46,587 nucleotides of DNA, taken from positions 1 through 46,587 of the forward strand of contig JAZRKT010000051.1 in the NCBI GenBank assembly GCA_045646465.1, given 5' to 3'. Of this stretch, positions 1-7,557 are shown one piece after another; within the stretch, counting starts at the first letter, position 1, and the number at the start of each line of letters is the position of its first letter. The translations under genes and the position numbers were made by a program. This stretch comes from UMGS1387 sp045646465 (lineage in GTDB: Bacteria > Bacillota > Clostridia > Oscillospirales > CAG-382). Under the pieces are notes generated by a model. The model saw nothing but the letters and a program-made list of their open reading frames with translations. It ran no database searches and was not told where the DNA came from.

Positions 1-1
1 T

Positions 2-511
2 GGTGATAAGGCGTCCGATACAGGCGCGTATGCGGCATCGGTGTTTTTTGCGGTGGACAGATTTTTCTCATATAAAACAGAATGGGAAAAGCTGCTTTGT
101 GATGACAAAACCGTGATTGTTCTTGACAGATACACAACCTCGAATGCAGTTCATCAGATATGTAAGCTACCCGAAAATCAATGGGACGAATATCTGGCGT
201 GGTTGTATGATTTTGAGTTTAATAAGCTGTCGCTTCCCCTACCCGATATAACACTTGCTCTCGATGTTGCACCTGAGGTGTCAAAAAAGCTACTTGACAA
301 AAGAGCAAAGGAGGACGCTTCTCACAAGTCGGATATACACGAGGCTGACAGCGAGTACCTTCGCAAGTGCTATCAAGCAAGCAAGTACGCATCGGATAAA
401 TGGGGCTGGACGAGAATACAGTGCTGTAACGGCGGCGAAATGAAAAGCCGAGAGGAAATTCACAACATAATTTATAAGGCTGTTACGGATAAAATGAAAG
501 GAAATAAGTAA
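2..511 (+). CDS. tmk: dTMP kinase (thymidylate kinase), 5'-truncated by the window edge
   Basis: Thymidylate kinase phosphorylates dTMP to dTDP in the cytoplasm. The reading frame is open from base 2 with no start, so the P-loop end lies outside the window. What remains begins GDKASDTGAYAASVFFAVDR and continues through the LDRYTTSNAVHQ segment, which matches the DRY motif and following TMP-binding region of the family. A later D-V-A-P segment and the basic lid region (LLDKRAKED) also fit. The visible part is about 169 residues against roughly 210 for a full protein. It is followed after one base by the DJ-1-like gene, which suggests cotranscription. The family call rests on motif recognition; the spacing of the TSNAVHQ segment resembles the clostridial thymidylate kinase-like group rather than the E. 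coli form. Confidence 0.75.
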   Translation, partial: GDKASDTGAYAASVFFAVDRFFSYKTEWEKLLCDDKTVIVLDRYTTSNAVHQICKLPENQWDEYLAWLYDFEFNKLSLPLPDITLALDVAPEVSKKLLDKRAKEDASHKSDIHEADSEYLRKCYQASKYASDKWGWTRIQCCNGGEMKSREEIHNIIYKAVTDKMKGNK

Positions 512-512
512 A

Positions 513-1061
513 ATGGTATTGCTTTTTCTTGCAAACGGATTTGAAGAAATAGAGGCACTTACTCAAGTGGATTATCTGAGACGTGCAGGCGTAGAGGTTA
601 AAACGGTTGGTCTTAACGGTGAATTTGCTGAGGGTACAAGAAAAATTCTCGTAAAGGCTGACAGCGTTATAGAAAATGTTGAATATACCGACGACGTTGA
701 AATGGTAATTTTGCCGGGCGGTCTGGGCGGAATGAATGCAATAAAGTCAAGCGATAAGGCTTGTGATATAATTAAAATGGCGGCGCAGAACGGCAAATAT
801 GTTGCTGCAATATGTGCCTCTCCTACGGTTCTTGCACAGCTCGGTCTGCTTGAAGGCAAAAAGTGTATTTGCTATCCCGGTATGGAAAACGAGCTTGTTC
901 AGGGTGGCGGCAAGGTCGTAAAGAAGGCTGTTGTTACCGATGGAAAAATCATTACGGCACGTGCTGCAGGAGCATCTGAGGAGTTTTCCTTTGTGCTTAT
1001 AGAGCTTCTTTGCGGAAAAGTCGTTAAGGAACAAATCAGAAAAAGCATCTGTGCAAGATAA
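513..1061 (+). CDS. DJ-1/PfpI family protein (DJ-1 subgroup)
   Basis: This 182-residue protein has the DJ-1/PfpI single-domain fold. The start MVLLFLANGFEEIEA carries the conserved glutamate (E14), and the nucleophile elbow AAICASP places the reactive cysteine at C101. The VILPGG loop lies near residues 65-70. Family members act as glyoxalase III/deglycase-like enzymes or redox-sensing chaperones; which activity applies here cannot be read from the sequence. The ATG begins one base after the tmk stop, and the next gene, 5-formyl-THF cyclo-ligase, starts two bases after its stop. This DJ-1/cyclo-ligase pairing is common in Firmicutes. Confidence in the family is high, confidence in the substrate is low. 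Confidence 0.85.
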   Translation: MVLLFLANGFEEIEALTQVDYLRRAGVEVKTVGLNGEFAEGTRKILVKADSVIENVEYTDDVEMVILPGGLGGMNAIKSSDKACDIIKMAAQNGKYVAAICASPTVLAQLGLLEGKKCICYPGMENELVQGGGKVVKKAVVTDGKIITARAAGASEEFSFVLIELLCGKVVKEQIRKSICAR

Positions 1062-1063
1062 TT

Positions 1064-1657
1064 ATGACTACACAGGAAATAAGACAGGCAAAGAGGGATT
1101 TGCGTGCAGAATATAAGAAGAAACGCGGCGAAATTCAGCCTTGCCAAAGAAAAATTCTTGACGGTAAAATATGTAAAAACATAACGAACAGCGTAAGCTT
1201 CGAATATGCAGACGTTGTTCTTGTGTTTTATCCCACAGGACAGGAAATAGATATTAAGGCGGTTTTTGATGTGGCAAAGGAAAAGGGCAAAAGGCTTGCT
1301 TTTCCAAGGTGTGTTTCAAAAGGCATTATGAAATTTTTCTTTCCCGTGGATGAACAAAGCTTTGAAAGAAGCGCTTACGGAATCCTGGAGCCAAAAGAGG
1401 ACTGCGAACTGTGTCTGTGCGAGAGCTTTAAGCATCCCCTTTGCATAGTTCCGTGTCTTAGTGCCTGTGCTGACGGAAGCAGGCTTGGCTACGGAGGCGG
1501 ATTTTATGACAGATTTCTGTCATCCTTTGACGGAATATCAATGTGTGTGCAGTATGAAGAGCTTATAAGCGATAAGCTTCCCTTTGACAAAAGATACGAT
1601 AAAAAAGTAGATGCCGTTGTTACGGAAAAGGGGGTGTATGTAGTTGGCAAGAAATAA
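1064..1657 (+). CDS. 5-formyltetrahydrofolate cyclo-ligase (MTHFS)
   Basis: The enzyme converts 5-formyl-THF to 5,10-methenyl-THF using ATP and returns this storage folate to the one-carbon pool. The 197-residue length is typical. The N-terminal basic helix (QAKRDLRAEYKKKR) and the hallmark glycine-rich ATP/Mg motif GSRLGYGGGFYDRF at about residues 138-151 identify the family. It lies two bases after the DJ-1-like gene and overlaps the next gene by 14 bases, so it belongs to a tight operon. A ZTP riboswitch about 1.3 kb downstream and fhs at 5048 make this a folate-rich neighbourhood. Confidence 0.9.
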   Translation: MTTQEIRQAKRDLRAEYKKKRGEIQPCQRKILDGKICKNITNSVSFEYADVVLVFYPTGQEIDIKAVFDVAKEKGKRLAFPRCVSKGIMKFFFPVDEQSFERSAYGILEPKEDCELCLCESFKHPLCIVPCLSACADGSRLGYGGGFYDRFLSSFDGISMCVQYEELISDKLPFDKRYDKKVDAVVTEKGVYVVGKK

Positions 1658-2873
1658 AAAATTCGAAAAGCTGGGTGTTAATGAAAATTATACCGATGAA
1701 GATTTAAACCTTGACGGTAATAATGAGGGCGAAGAAGTAAAAAAGGTAAAAAAGAAGCTTGGTGTTTTCGGTATGCTTTTCGGAAAGAAAAACGCCGACG
1801 GAGACAAAAGCTTTGAAGGTATGGACGGAGAAATACCGCCAAAAGAGCCACCTTACAGCGAGAAATTTACATACATCAGAAAAACGCCCGCCGAGAAAAA
1901 GGCGAAAAGCAGGAGCTTTATAGCCGATGCGCCCAAAATGCCTGTAGTGCTGTTTTTGGTGTGTATGTGCCTGTCTCTTGCGGGGGCATTCGTAATAAAC
2001 AGCGACATTGTTTTCGGTGCATCTGTAAAGGTTCAGTACATTGTGAAGCTTAGTACAAGCCTTGCTGCGTATTTTGTGCCGACTCTGCTTTATATGCTCT
2101 TTTCAAAAAACAGAAGTCTGTATAATTTCAGAAGCTGTTCACTCAGATTTGCTCCGCTGACACTTTTGTTTTTGGGGCTTGTGCTTTGTTCTTCGGCACT
2201 TCAGAAGTATCTGATAGCATACGTTTTCTCTTACCGGGTGCCTGTGGGAGCTCAGTCACAGAGCATAGTGTGGGCGATAATCCTCGGAGCGCTTGTTCCT
2301 GCAATTTGCGAGGAGATGCTGGTAAGAGGCGTGCTGCTTTATGAATTTTCAAAGTATGCAGGTGGCTTTGGAGGCGTTGTGCTTTCATCGGTTCTGTTTA
2401 CGTTGCTTCATTTTGATTTGCAGTACTTCTGCGTGTATCTTGTGGCTGGACTGTTTCTTGGTACTCTTACTCACGTTACACGCTCGGTTTATCCTGCGAT
2501 GATAGTGCATTTTCTTAATAATACCTTTTCCATCTGCCTGTCGGATACCCTTACCTTTGTGGCAATGGAAAGAATAGGCGGAACCCTTATGATAATCGTT
2601 ATAGCGGCGGCGTTCTTTATTCTTTTTGGACTTGCACTTCAGACTATGGAAAAAATCAGCCTTAAGCGCGCCGTTCACTATCTCAAAAAGGACGAAAACG
2701 TAAATGCCGGGAAAGACGGCATATATATGGAAGGCGCATCAAACGGCGTCATTCTGTTTACTGCGCAGGGAGGAAACACGATGTCAAAAACCTTGCGCCT
2801 TGTGTTTAACAGATATACGGGTGCGGCATATTTTATATTTGCATTGACAGTAATTTTAGCTATGGTGCTGTGA
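1644..2873 (+). CDS. CPBP-family intramembrane metalloprotease (CAAX-protease-like)
   Basis: This is a 409-residue membrane protein. The first ~95 residues are hydrophilic and charged (predicted cytosolic), followed by about eight hydrophobic segments from residue 100 on. The three CPBP/Abi motifs are present: EEMLVRG (E223, E224, R228), a histidine in LLHFD (about H256), and HFLNN (about H290), which form the predicted zinc-type active site in the membrane. The chosen start is TTG at 1644 inside the end of the cyclo-ligase gene, with a GGGGG ribosome-binding site ahead; a later ATG near 1773 would remove part of the cytosolic tail only. Bacterial CPBP proteins process membrane or secreted peptides, and some are linked to bacteriocin immunity. 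The target here is unknown. Confidence 0.85.
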   Translation: MARNKKFEKLGVNENYTDEDLNLDGNNEGEEVKKVKKKLGVFGMLFGKKNADGDKSFEGMDGEIPPKEPPYSEKFTYIRKTPAEKKAKSRSFIADAPKMPVVLFLVCMCLSLAGAFVINSDIVFGASVKVQYIVKLSTSLAAYFVPTLLYMLFSKNRSLYNFRSCSLRFAPLTLLFLGLVLCSSALQKYLIAYVFSYRVPVGAQSQSIVWAIILGALVPAICEEMLVRGVLLYEFSKYAGGFGGVVLSSVLFTLLHFDLQYFCVYLVAGLFLGTLTHVTRSVYPAMIVHFLNNTFSICLSDTLTFVAMERIGGTLMIIVIAAAFFILFGLALQTMEKISLKRAVHYLKKDENVNAGKDGIYMEGASNGVILFTAQGGNTMSKTLRLVFNRYTGAAYFIFALTVILAMVL

Positions 2874-2902
2874 TTACCAAAATGTAAAATAAATAAAAGG
2901 TC

Positions 2903-2931
2903 TTGACAATTGTTTTTGGATGTGTTAATAT
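2903..2931 (+). promoter_or_regulatory. sigma-A type promoter of the ZTP riboswitch-comM unit
   Basis: TTGACA (2903-2908), a 17-base spacer and TAATAT (2926-2931), with an extended -10 TGT just ahead, form a near-consensus housekeeping promoter. Transcription would start near 2938, immediately before the ZTP aptamer. Confidence 0.85.
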
Positions 2932-2940
2932 AATTACAGT

Positions 2941-3023
2941 TAAGGGCTGTTGCAACTGACGGACTCAGGGTGGACAAACCACCGGGAAGCGACGGCAATA
3001 CTCATAAAAGTCGACCGTCTGGG
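2941..3023 (+). promoter_or_regulatory. ZTP (pfl) riboswitch aptamer
   Basis: The sequence carries the conserved ZTP/pfl core elements in order: CAACTGACGG, a GGTGG...ACCACC hairpin followed by CGGGAAGCGAC, a linker, then GACCGTCTGGGC. The pseudoknot half-sites ACGG and CCGT differ from the usual GCGG/CCGC as a matched pair, which supports real base pairing. ZTP riboswitches sense ZMP/ZTP, the purine intermediate that accumulates when 10-formyl-THF is short, and usually turn on folate or purine genes. Here the first gene downstream is comM, with fhs following after a 427-base gap. The identification comes from recalled consensus and hand folding, not from a covariance search. Confidence 0.88.
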
Positions 3024-3058
3024 CAGCTTCTGAAAATGGGAGCTGTCCTGTTTTTTTT
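3021..3058 (+). terminator. intrinsic terminator forming the ZTP riboswitch expression platform
   Basis: GGGCAGCTTC (3021-3030) pairs with GGGAGCTGTCC (3038-3048) to give a stem of about 10 bp, followed by eight T residues (3051-3058). The left arm reuses the conserved CTGGGC end of the aptamer, so ligand-bound aptamer and terminator exclude each other. This predicts a transcriptional ON switch. Confidence 0.87.
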
Positions 3059-3087
3059 GCCCACAGAAATAGAAGGGAAGGATAAAT

Positions 3088-4620
3088 GTGACATCCTGTA
3101 TAAAAAGCGCCTGTCTTTACGGTATTGACGGCTTTATAGTTGATGTTGAGTGCTACAGCTCGGGAACTTTCCCGAAGTTTAACCTTGTGGGACTTCCCGA
3201 TGCCGCCGTGAAGGAATCCTATGCAAGAATAAAGGCGGCGATAAAGTCAAGCGGAATTGAGTTTCCCAATGCAACAATTACAATAAATCTTGCGCCTGCT
3301 GACAGAATAAAGCAGGGTACAGCCTTTGACCTTGCTATACTTTTGTCAATTCTTAAGTGCAATGTTCTTGCAAGCGCCGATACTGACGGCAAATGCTTTG
3401 TGGGCGAGGCTTCGCTGACGGGTGACCTTCGGACTGTAAACGGTGTGCTGTCAATGGCACTGTGTGCCAAGGAAAATGGTATAAAGGAAATTTTCGTGCC
3501 GTATCATAATGCCCAGGAAGCAGCGGTGGTAGACGGCATTGACGTTTATCCCGTTAAAAATGTTGTTCAGCTTGTAGAGCATCTTTGTGGCGGAGAACAA
3601 ATAGAAAAGCTTACCGTGGATGCCCAAAAGCTTTTTAACGAAAGCCTTAATCTTGTAAACGATATGAGCGAGGTAAAGGGGCAGGAAAACGCCAAGGCGG
3701 CACTTGAGGTTGCGGCGGCAGGTATGCATAATGTTCTGCTTATAGGACCTCCCGGCACAGGAAAGAGTATGCTTGCAAAAAGACTACCAGGTATACTTCC
3801 TCCCATGAGCTTTGAAGAAGCAATTGAAACCACGAGAATACATTCTGTTTCGGGACTTTTGCCTGAGCATAAAAGCCTTGTGACGGTAAGACCTTTCAGG
3901 TCACCTCACCATACGATGTCGGCAATAAGCCTTGTGGGCGGAGGAAGAATTCCGCAACCCGGCGAAATGAGCCTTGCACATAACGGTGTGCTTTTCCTTG
4001 ATGAGCTTCCCGAATTCGGCAAGGACTCTACCGACGGTCTTCGCCAGCCTATTGAGGACGGCAAGGTTACCATTACAAGAGCAAGCGGAAGATATGATTT
4101 TCCCAGCAAGTTTATGCTTGTGTGTGCCATGAATCCTTGCAAATGCGGCTTTTACGGTCATCCCACAAAGCAATGCACCTGTTCTGCGATAACAAGAGAA
4201 AAATATCTGTCAAAGGTGTCAGGCCCTATGCTTGACAGAATGGATGTGCAAATAGAGGTCGGCTCACTTACCTTTGGACAGCTCAGCGACTCAACTGTCA
4301 GCGAGAGTAGCGACGAAATAAGACGCCGTGTTGTAAGGGCGCGAGAAATTATGGTCAAGCGTTATGCGGGAACGGGTATTTTTGCCAATGCACACCTGAC
4401 TCCCGGTATGATAAGAGAGTACTGCGTGCTTGACGATGCGGCTGGTGAAGTAATGAAAAGCGCCTTTGAAAGACTGGGCCTTTCGGCAAGAGGCTACGAC
4501 AGAATTCTAAAGCTGTCAAGAACAATTGCCGACCTTGAAGGCAGTGAAATTATCAGAAAAGAGCACGTCGCAAGAGCCGTTCAGCTACGCAGTCTTGATA
4601 GAAAATACTGGCAAAACTGA
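3088..4620 (+). CDS. comM: YifB/ComM-family Mg-chelatase-like AAA+ ATPase
   Basis: The 510-residue protein has the family's three parts: an N-terminal Lon-S5-fold ChlI-like domain (about 1-190), an AAA+ core with Walker A GPPGTGKSMLAKR (about residues 220-232) and Walker B VLFLDELPEF (about 301-310), then a cysteine-rich CNPCKCGFYG segment and a C-terminal Mg-chelatase lid. ComM is a hexameric helicase that promotes branch migration during natural transformation in Gram-negatives; the Firmicutes role is less clear. The GTG start follows an AGAAGGGAAGG ribosome-binding site. The gene is first after a ZTP riboswitch, an unexpected regulator for a DNA-processing gene. No strong terminator is visible after it, so transcription may continue toward fhs. 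Confidence 0.93.
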   Translation: MTSCIKSACLYGIDGFIVDVECYSSGTFPKFNLVGLPDAAVKESYARIKAAIKSSGIEFPNATITINLAPADRIKQGTAFDLAILLSILKCNVLASADTDGKCFVGEASLTGDLRTVNGVLSMALCAKENGIKEIFVPYHNAQEAAVVDGIDVYPVKNVVQLVEHLCGGEQIEKLTVDAQKLFNESLNLVNDMSEVKGQENAKAALEVAAAGMHNVLLIGPPGTGKSMLAKRLPGILPPMSFEEAIETTRIHSVSGLLPEHKSLVTVRPFRSPHHTMSAISLVGGGRIPQPGEMSLAHNGVLFLDELPEFGKDSTDGLRQPIEDGKVTITRASGRYDFPSKFMLVCAMNPCKCGFYGHPTKQCTCSAITREKYLSKVSGPMLDRMDVQIEVGSLTFGQLSDSTVSESSDEIRRRVVRAREIMVKRYAGTGIFANAHLTPGMIREYCVLDDAAGEVMKSAFERLGLSARGYDRILKLSRTIADLEGSEIIRKEHVARAVQLRSLDRKYWQN

Positions 4621-5047
4621 AGTTGTAAACAAGAGGTAAATTCGCTTATCAAAAACAGAGTAAAAATCACGTAAACAAGCGGTTTTGCGAAAAATGTATA
4701 AAATAAAAAAATTAATATTTTAATTACAGAAAAAAGACTTGATTTTATAATTATTCGCCCGACCTGCAGAAAAATTACTTTACATAATAATTGTGGAAAA
4801 CTCGAAAATACTCGCCTTGTTATTGTGGAAAACTCGGTGGATAATGTGTAAAACTTATGTCAAAAACCTTGATTTAGATTGATTTTAATAAGTTTTCCAC
4901 TATGTGCGCCTTGTTTTGACAAATTTCGTTTTCGCCTTTGAAATAAAATATTATGTAAATCAAATTATACTGGCGCCGTATGTATAAATATGCATATACA
5001 GTGAATAATATACAAATTTTCAATATACAAAAAGGAGCGTACAAAAA
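4621..5047 (+). other. 427-base AT-rich intergenic region between comM and fhs
   Basis: No credible gene is present. The left part (4680-4790) is very AT-rich, the middle holds a cluster of DnaA-box-like sites (listed separately), and the right end holds the fhs ribosome-binding site AAAAAGGAG. A TTGACA at 4916-4921 lacks a good -10 at normal spacing, so no promoter is claimed. No oriC-type gene context (dnaA, dnaN, rpmH) is visible in this window. Confidence 0.7.
4792..4901. other. cluster of DnaA-box-like 9-mers
   Basis: Two copies of TGTGGAAAA (4792-4800 and 4824-4832, 32 bases apart), GGTGGATAA (4836-4844, eight of nine matches to the reverse complement of TTATCCACA), TGTGTAAAA (4845-4853, weaker) and TTTTCCACT on the plus strand (4893-4901) lie within 110 bases. 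An AT-rich stretch adjoins on the left. The first two sites sit in a repeated TGTGGAAAACTCG context. This could be a DnaA-titrating or DnaA-regulated site; proof of binding is lacking. Confidence 0.5.
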
Positions 5048-6721
5048 ATGCTTACAGATGCACAAATTGCACAGAGCACACCTATGGAACCTATAACAAA
5101 GGTGGCTGAGTCCATAGGACTTGACAGTGAAAAATTAGACCTTTACGGAAAGTATAAGGCAAAGCTTTCAGGCGAGCTTCTTTCCGAAATCGAAAAGAGC
5201 AACAAAAAGGGTAAGCTTATCCTTGTTACCGCCATCAATCCCACACCTGCAGGCGAAGGTAAGACAACAATGTCTATTGCTATCGGTCAGGCGCTTGCAA
5301 AAATCGGCAAGAAGGGTATCCTTGCTCTGCGTGAGCCCTCCCTCGGACCTGTATTCGGTATCAAGGGCGGTGCAGCAGGTGGCGGATACTCTCAGGTGCT
5401 TCCTATGGAAGACATCAACCTGCACTTCACAGGTGACTTCCACGCAATTACAACCTGTAACAATCTTCTTTCCGCTATGATTGACAACTCTCTCCAGCAG
5501 GGCAATCCTTTGGGACTTGACCCCAAGAGAATTTCCTTCAAAAGAGTTCTTGATATGAACGACAGAGCCTTAAGAAAGGTAGTTATCGGATGTGGCGCAA
5601 AGGCTGACGGCGTTATGCGTGAGGAAGGCTTCAACATCACTGCAGCTTCCGAAATTATGGCTGTTCTCTGCCTTGCTGAAAGCAACGAAAATTTAAAGGA
5701 AATGTTGGGCAACATCCTTGTAGGCTACACCTATGACGGCAGAGCAGTATTTGCAAGAGAGCTCGGTGCAGTTGGCGCTATGGCAACCGTTCTTAAGGAT
5801 GCTATGAAGCCTAACCTTGTTCAGACAATTGAGCATACACCCTGTCTTGTACACGGCGGTCCTTTCGCAAACATTGCACACGGCTGTAACTCTGTAATTG
5901 CTACAAAGGCAGCACTTGGCCTTGCAGATTACGTTGTAACCGAAGCAGGCTTCGGTGCAGACCTTGGTGCTGAAAAGTTCCTTGATATCAAGTGCCAGAA
6001 GGCAGGTCTTTCTCCTGATGCTATCGTGCTTGTTGCAACAGCAAGAGCACTTAAGTACAACGGCGGCGTTGCTAAGGATGACCTTAAGAACCCAAATGTT
6101 GAAGCTCTTAAGAAGGGCGCGTGCAACCTTGAAGCACATATTGATAACCTTAAGAAGTATAATGTACCTCTTGTTGTATGTATCAACCACTTCTATGCAG
6201 ATACTGACGAGGAAGTTGCTGCAATCAAGGAAGTGGCTGAAAACAAGGGCGTTAAGGCAATTGTATGTAAGGGCTTTGCAGAAGGCTCAAAGGGAGCAGT
6301 AGAGCTTGCCGAAGAAGTAGTTAAGCTTGCAGACAGCGGTAAAGCAAACTTCACACCTCTTTACAACTTTGATATGCCCATCAAGGAAAAGATGGAAAAG
6401 GTAGCTAAGGAGATCTACGGTGCAAAGGCTGTTAACTTTGATGCAGCGGCACTTAAGACAATTAAGGAAGCTGAAGAACTTGGCTTTGGAAGCTATCCTG
6501 TATGTATGGCTAAGACACAGTACTCACTTTCCGACGATATGAAGGCTCTTGGCAGACCAAAGGACTTTACACTTAACGTAAGAGAAGTAAGAATCAGCTC
6601 AGGTGCCGGATTTATCGTAGCACTTACAGGTACAATTATGACAATGCCTGGTCTTCCCAAAAAGCCTGCTGCAGAGTCTATTGACATTGATAACGACGGT
6701 GTAATCACAGGCCTGTTCTAA
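5048..6721 (+). CDS. fhs: formate--tetrahydrofolate ligase
   Basis: Fhs makes 10-formyl-THF from formate, THF and ATP and feeds purine synthesis, fMet-tRNA formation and, in acetogens, the Wood-Ljungdahl methyl branch. The 557-residue length is typical. The N-terminal INPTPAGEGKTT motif (about residues 64-75) is the family's ATP-binding P-loop variant, and EPSLGPVFGIKGGAAGGG follows at about 97-114. ATG is preceded by AAAAAGGAG. Codon use is strongly biased toward a few codons, as in highly expressed genes. Its product is the metabolite whose shortage raises ZTP, so read-through from the upstream ZTP riboswitch would make regulatory sense. tsaE follows after seven bases. Confidence 0.97.
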   Translation: MLTDAQIAQSTPMEPITKVAESIGLDSEKLDLYGKYKAKLSGELLSEIEKSNKKGKLILVTAINPTPAGEGKTTMSIAIGQALAKIGKKGILALREPSLGPVFGIKGGAAGGGYSQVLPMEDINLHFTGDFHAITTCNNLLSAMIDNSLQQGNPLGLDPKRISFKRVLDMNDRALRKVVIGCGAKADGVMREEGFNITAASEIMAVLCLAESNENLKEMLGNILVGYTYDGRAVFARELGAVGAMATVLKDAMKPNLVQTIEHTPCLVHGGPFANIAHGCNSVIATKAALGLADYVVTEAGFGADLGAEKFLDIKCQKAGLSPDAIVLVATARALKYNGGVAKDDLKNPNVEALKKGACNLEAHIDNLKKYNVPLVVCINHFYADTDEEVAAIKEVAENKGVKAIVCKGFAEGSKGAVELAEEVVKLADSGKANFTPLYNFDMPIKEKMEKVAKEIYGAKAVNFDAAALKTIKEAEELGFGSYPVCMAKTQYSLSDDMKALGRPKDFTLNVREVRISSGAGFIVALTGTIMTMPGLPKKPAAESIDIDNDGVITGLF

Positions 6722-6728
6722 TAAGAGA

Positions 6729-7160
6729 ATGAGTGAATTTTACAAGGAATATATATCAGAATGTGAAGAGGATACTGAAAGAATAGGCGCGGAATTTGCA
6801 CTTCTTTTGAAAAAAGGTGATTTTGTTGCCTTCTTCGGAAACTTGGGAAGTGGCAAGACGGCTTTTGTAAGAGGCGTGGCTTCTGTGCTTTGCGAGGGAG
6901 CGCACGTTTCAAGTCCAACCTATGCTATTGTCAACGAGTATCTTGGTGACATTGACGTGTTCCATTTTGATATGTACAGAATCACCGATGACGATTCGCT
7001 TTATTCTGTAGGCTTTTACGACTACTTTGACAGAAACGGCGTGATTTTCACCGAGTGGAGCGAAAATATTGAGTTTGCACTACCTGAGGAAAGATACAAC
7101 GTAACCTTTGAAAAAACAGGCGATACGGGAAGAATTATTACGGTGGAGAAAAAACAGTAA
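6729..7160 (+). CDS. tsaE: tRNA threonylcarbamoyladenosine biosynthesis ATPase TsaE
   Basis: TsaE is the ATPase that supports TsaB-TsaD in t6A37 modification of ANN-decoding tRNAs. The 143-residue length is normal. Walker A GNLGSGKT occupies about residues 37-44, followed by SSPTYAIVNEY and HFDMYRI, and the family tryptophan segment TEWSENI near residue 101. It starts seven bases after the fhs stop. In many Firmicutes tsaE is followed by tsaB and rimI; here those are absent and the next sequence is a hairpin and decayed coding sequence, so the usual cluster is broken. Confidence 0.93.
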   Translation: MSEFYKEYISECEEDTERIGAEFALLLKKGDFVAFFGNLGSGKTAFVRGVASVLCEGAHVSSPTYAIVNEYLGDIDVFHFDMYRITDDDSLYSVGFYDYFDRNGVIFTEWSENIEFALPEERYNVTFEKTGDTGRIITVEKKQ

Positions 7161-7166
7161 AAACAA

Positions 7167-7199
7167 GGGCTGTAGCAAAATTCGTGTTTTGCACAGCCC
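7167..7199. repeat. 33-base palindromic hairpin after tsaE
   Basis: GGGCTGT-a-GCAAAA (7167-7180) pairs with TTTTGC-ACAGCCC (7187-7199) around a six-base loop. It has a T-rich tract only on the minus strand, so it is not a standard terminator for tsaE. The left arm shares GGGNTGTAGCAA with the hairpin at 39145-39176, which suggests a dispersed hairpin family. Confidence 0.6.
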
Positions 7200-7557
7200 A
7201 AAAGACTATTTCTTACAGGCAAGATTGATGCACTTGCAAAGTTTATTGAAATATGCCACCGCTACAATCCTGAGGAATCAAGAATTTATTTTCAGGGCGA
7301 AATCGTGGGTGTCGGACTTCTTTTGCGGAATCATTATAACGGCAAGGAAGAAAACAATACACTTCTTCCTGAGCTTGTGAAAAAGTATGGTATGCCTCAA
7401 AAGTTGCACAGACAGGCGTAAATCAGACAGAGGAAAGCTTTGAAAATCTGTGTAAGTTGCTTATTGACAGCAGCGCAACAAATGAAAAAATCCCGAAGAG
7501 TGTAAACAGCTTCGGGAAAGTATGAAGTATCTGTTGATGCTCGGTGAGGAATTATAA
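7176..7557 (+). pseudogene. decayed coding remnant of unknown family
   Basis: One frame is open from 7176 to 7421 with protein-like content but no start codon; it includes the segments KIDALAKFIEICHRYNPEE and IYFQGEIVGVGLLLR. A second frame continues from 7409 to 7525 (NQTEESFENLCKLLIDSS), and a third ends with MKYLLMLGEEL and a stop at 7557. This pattern fits a gene with lost N-terminus and two frameshifts. I do not recognise the family. It runs into the convergent abi gene's terminator and stop, so the last part may be chance. Confidence is low to moderate. Confidence 0.35.
7485..7517 (-). terminator. intrinsic terminator of the Abi_2 gene
   Basis: On the minus strand TCCCGAAG (7517-7510) pairs with CTTCGGGA (7498-7491) around an 11-base loop and is followed by six T residues (7490-7485), 35 bases after the abi stop codon. 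Confidence 0.8.

Noticed and set aside
4792..4901. Chromosomal origin (oriC)
   Set aside because: There are only four or five imperfect boxes and no dnaA, dnaN, rpmH or parAB neighbours; reported only as a DnaA-box-like cluster.
4916..4949. TTGACA with TAAAAT as an fhs promoter
   Set aside because: The spacing is 22 bases, too long for a sigma-A promoter; the 17-base position reads TGAAAT, a poor -10.
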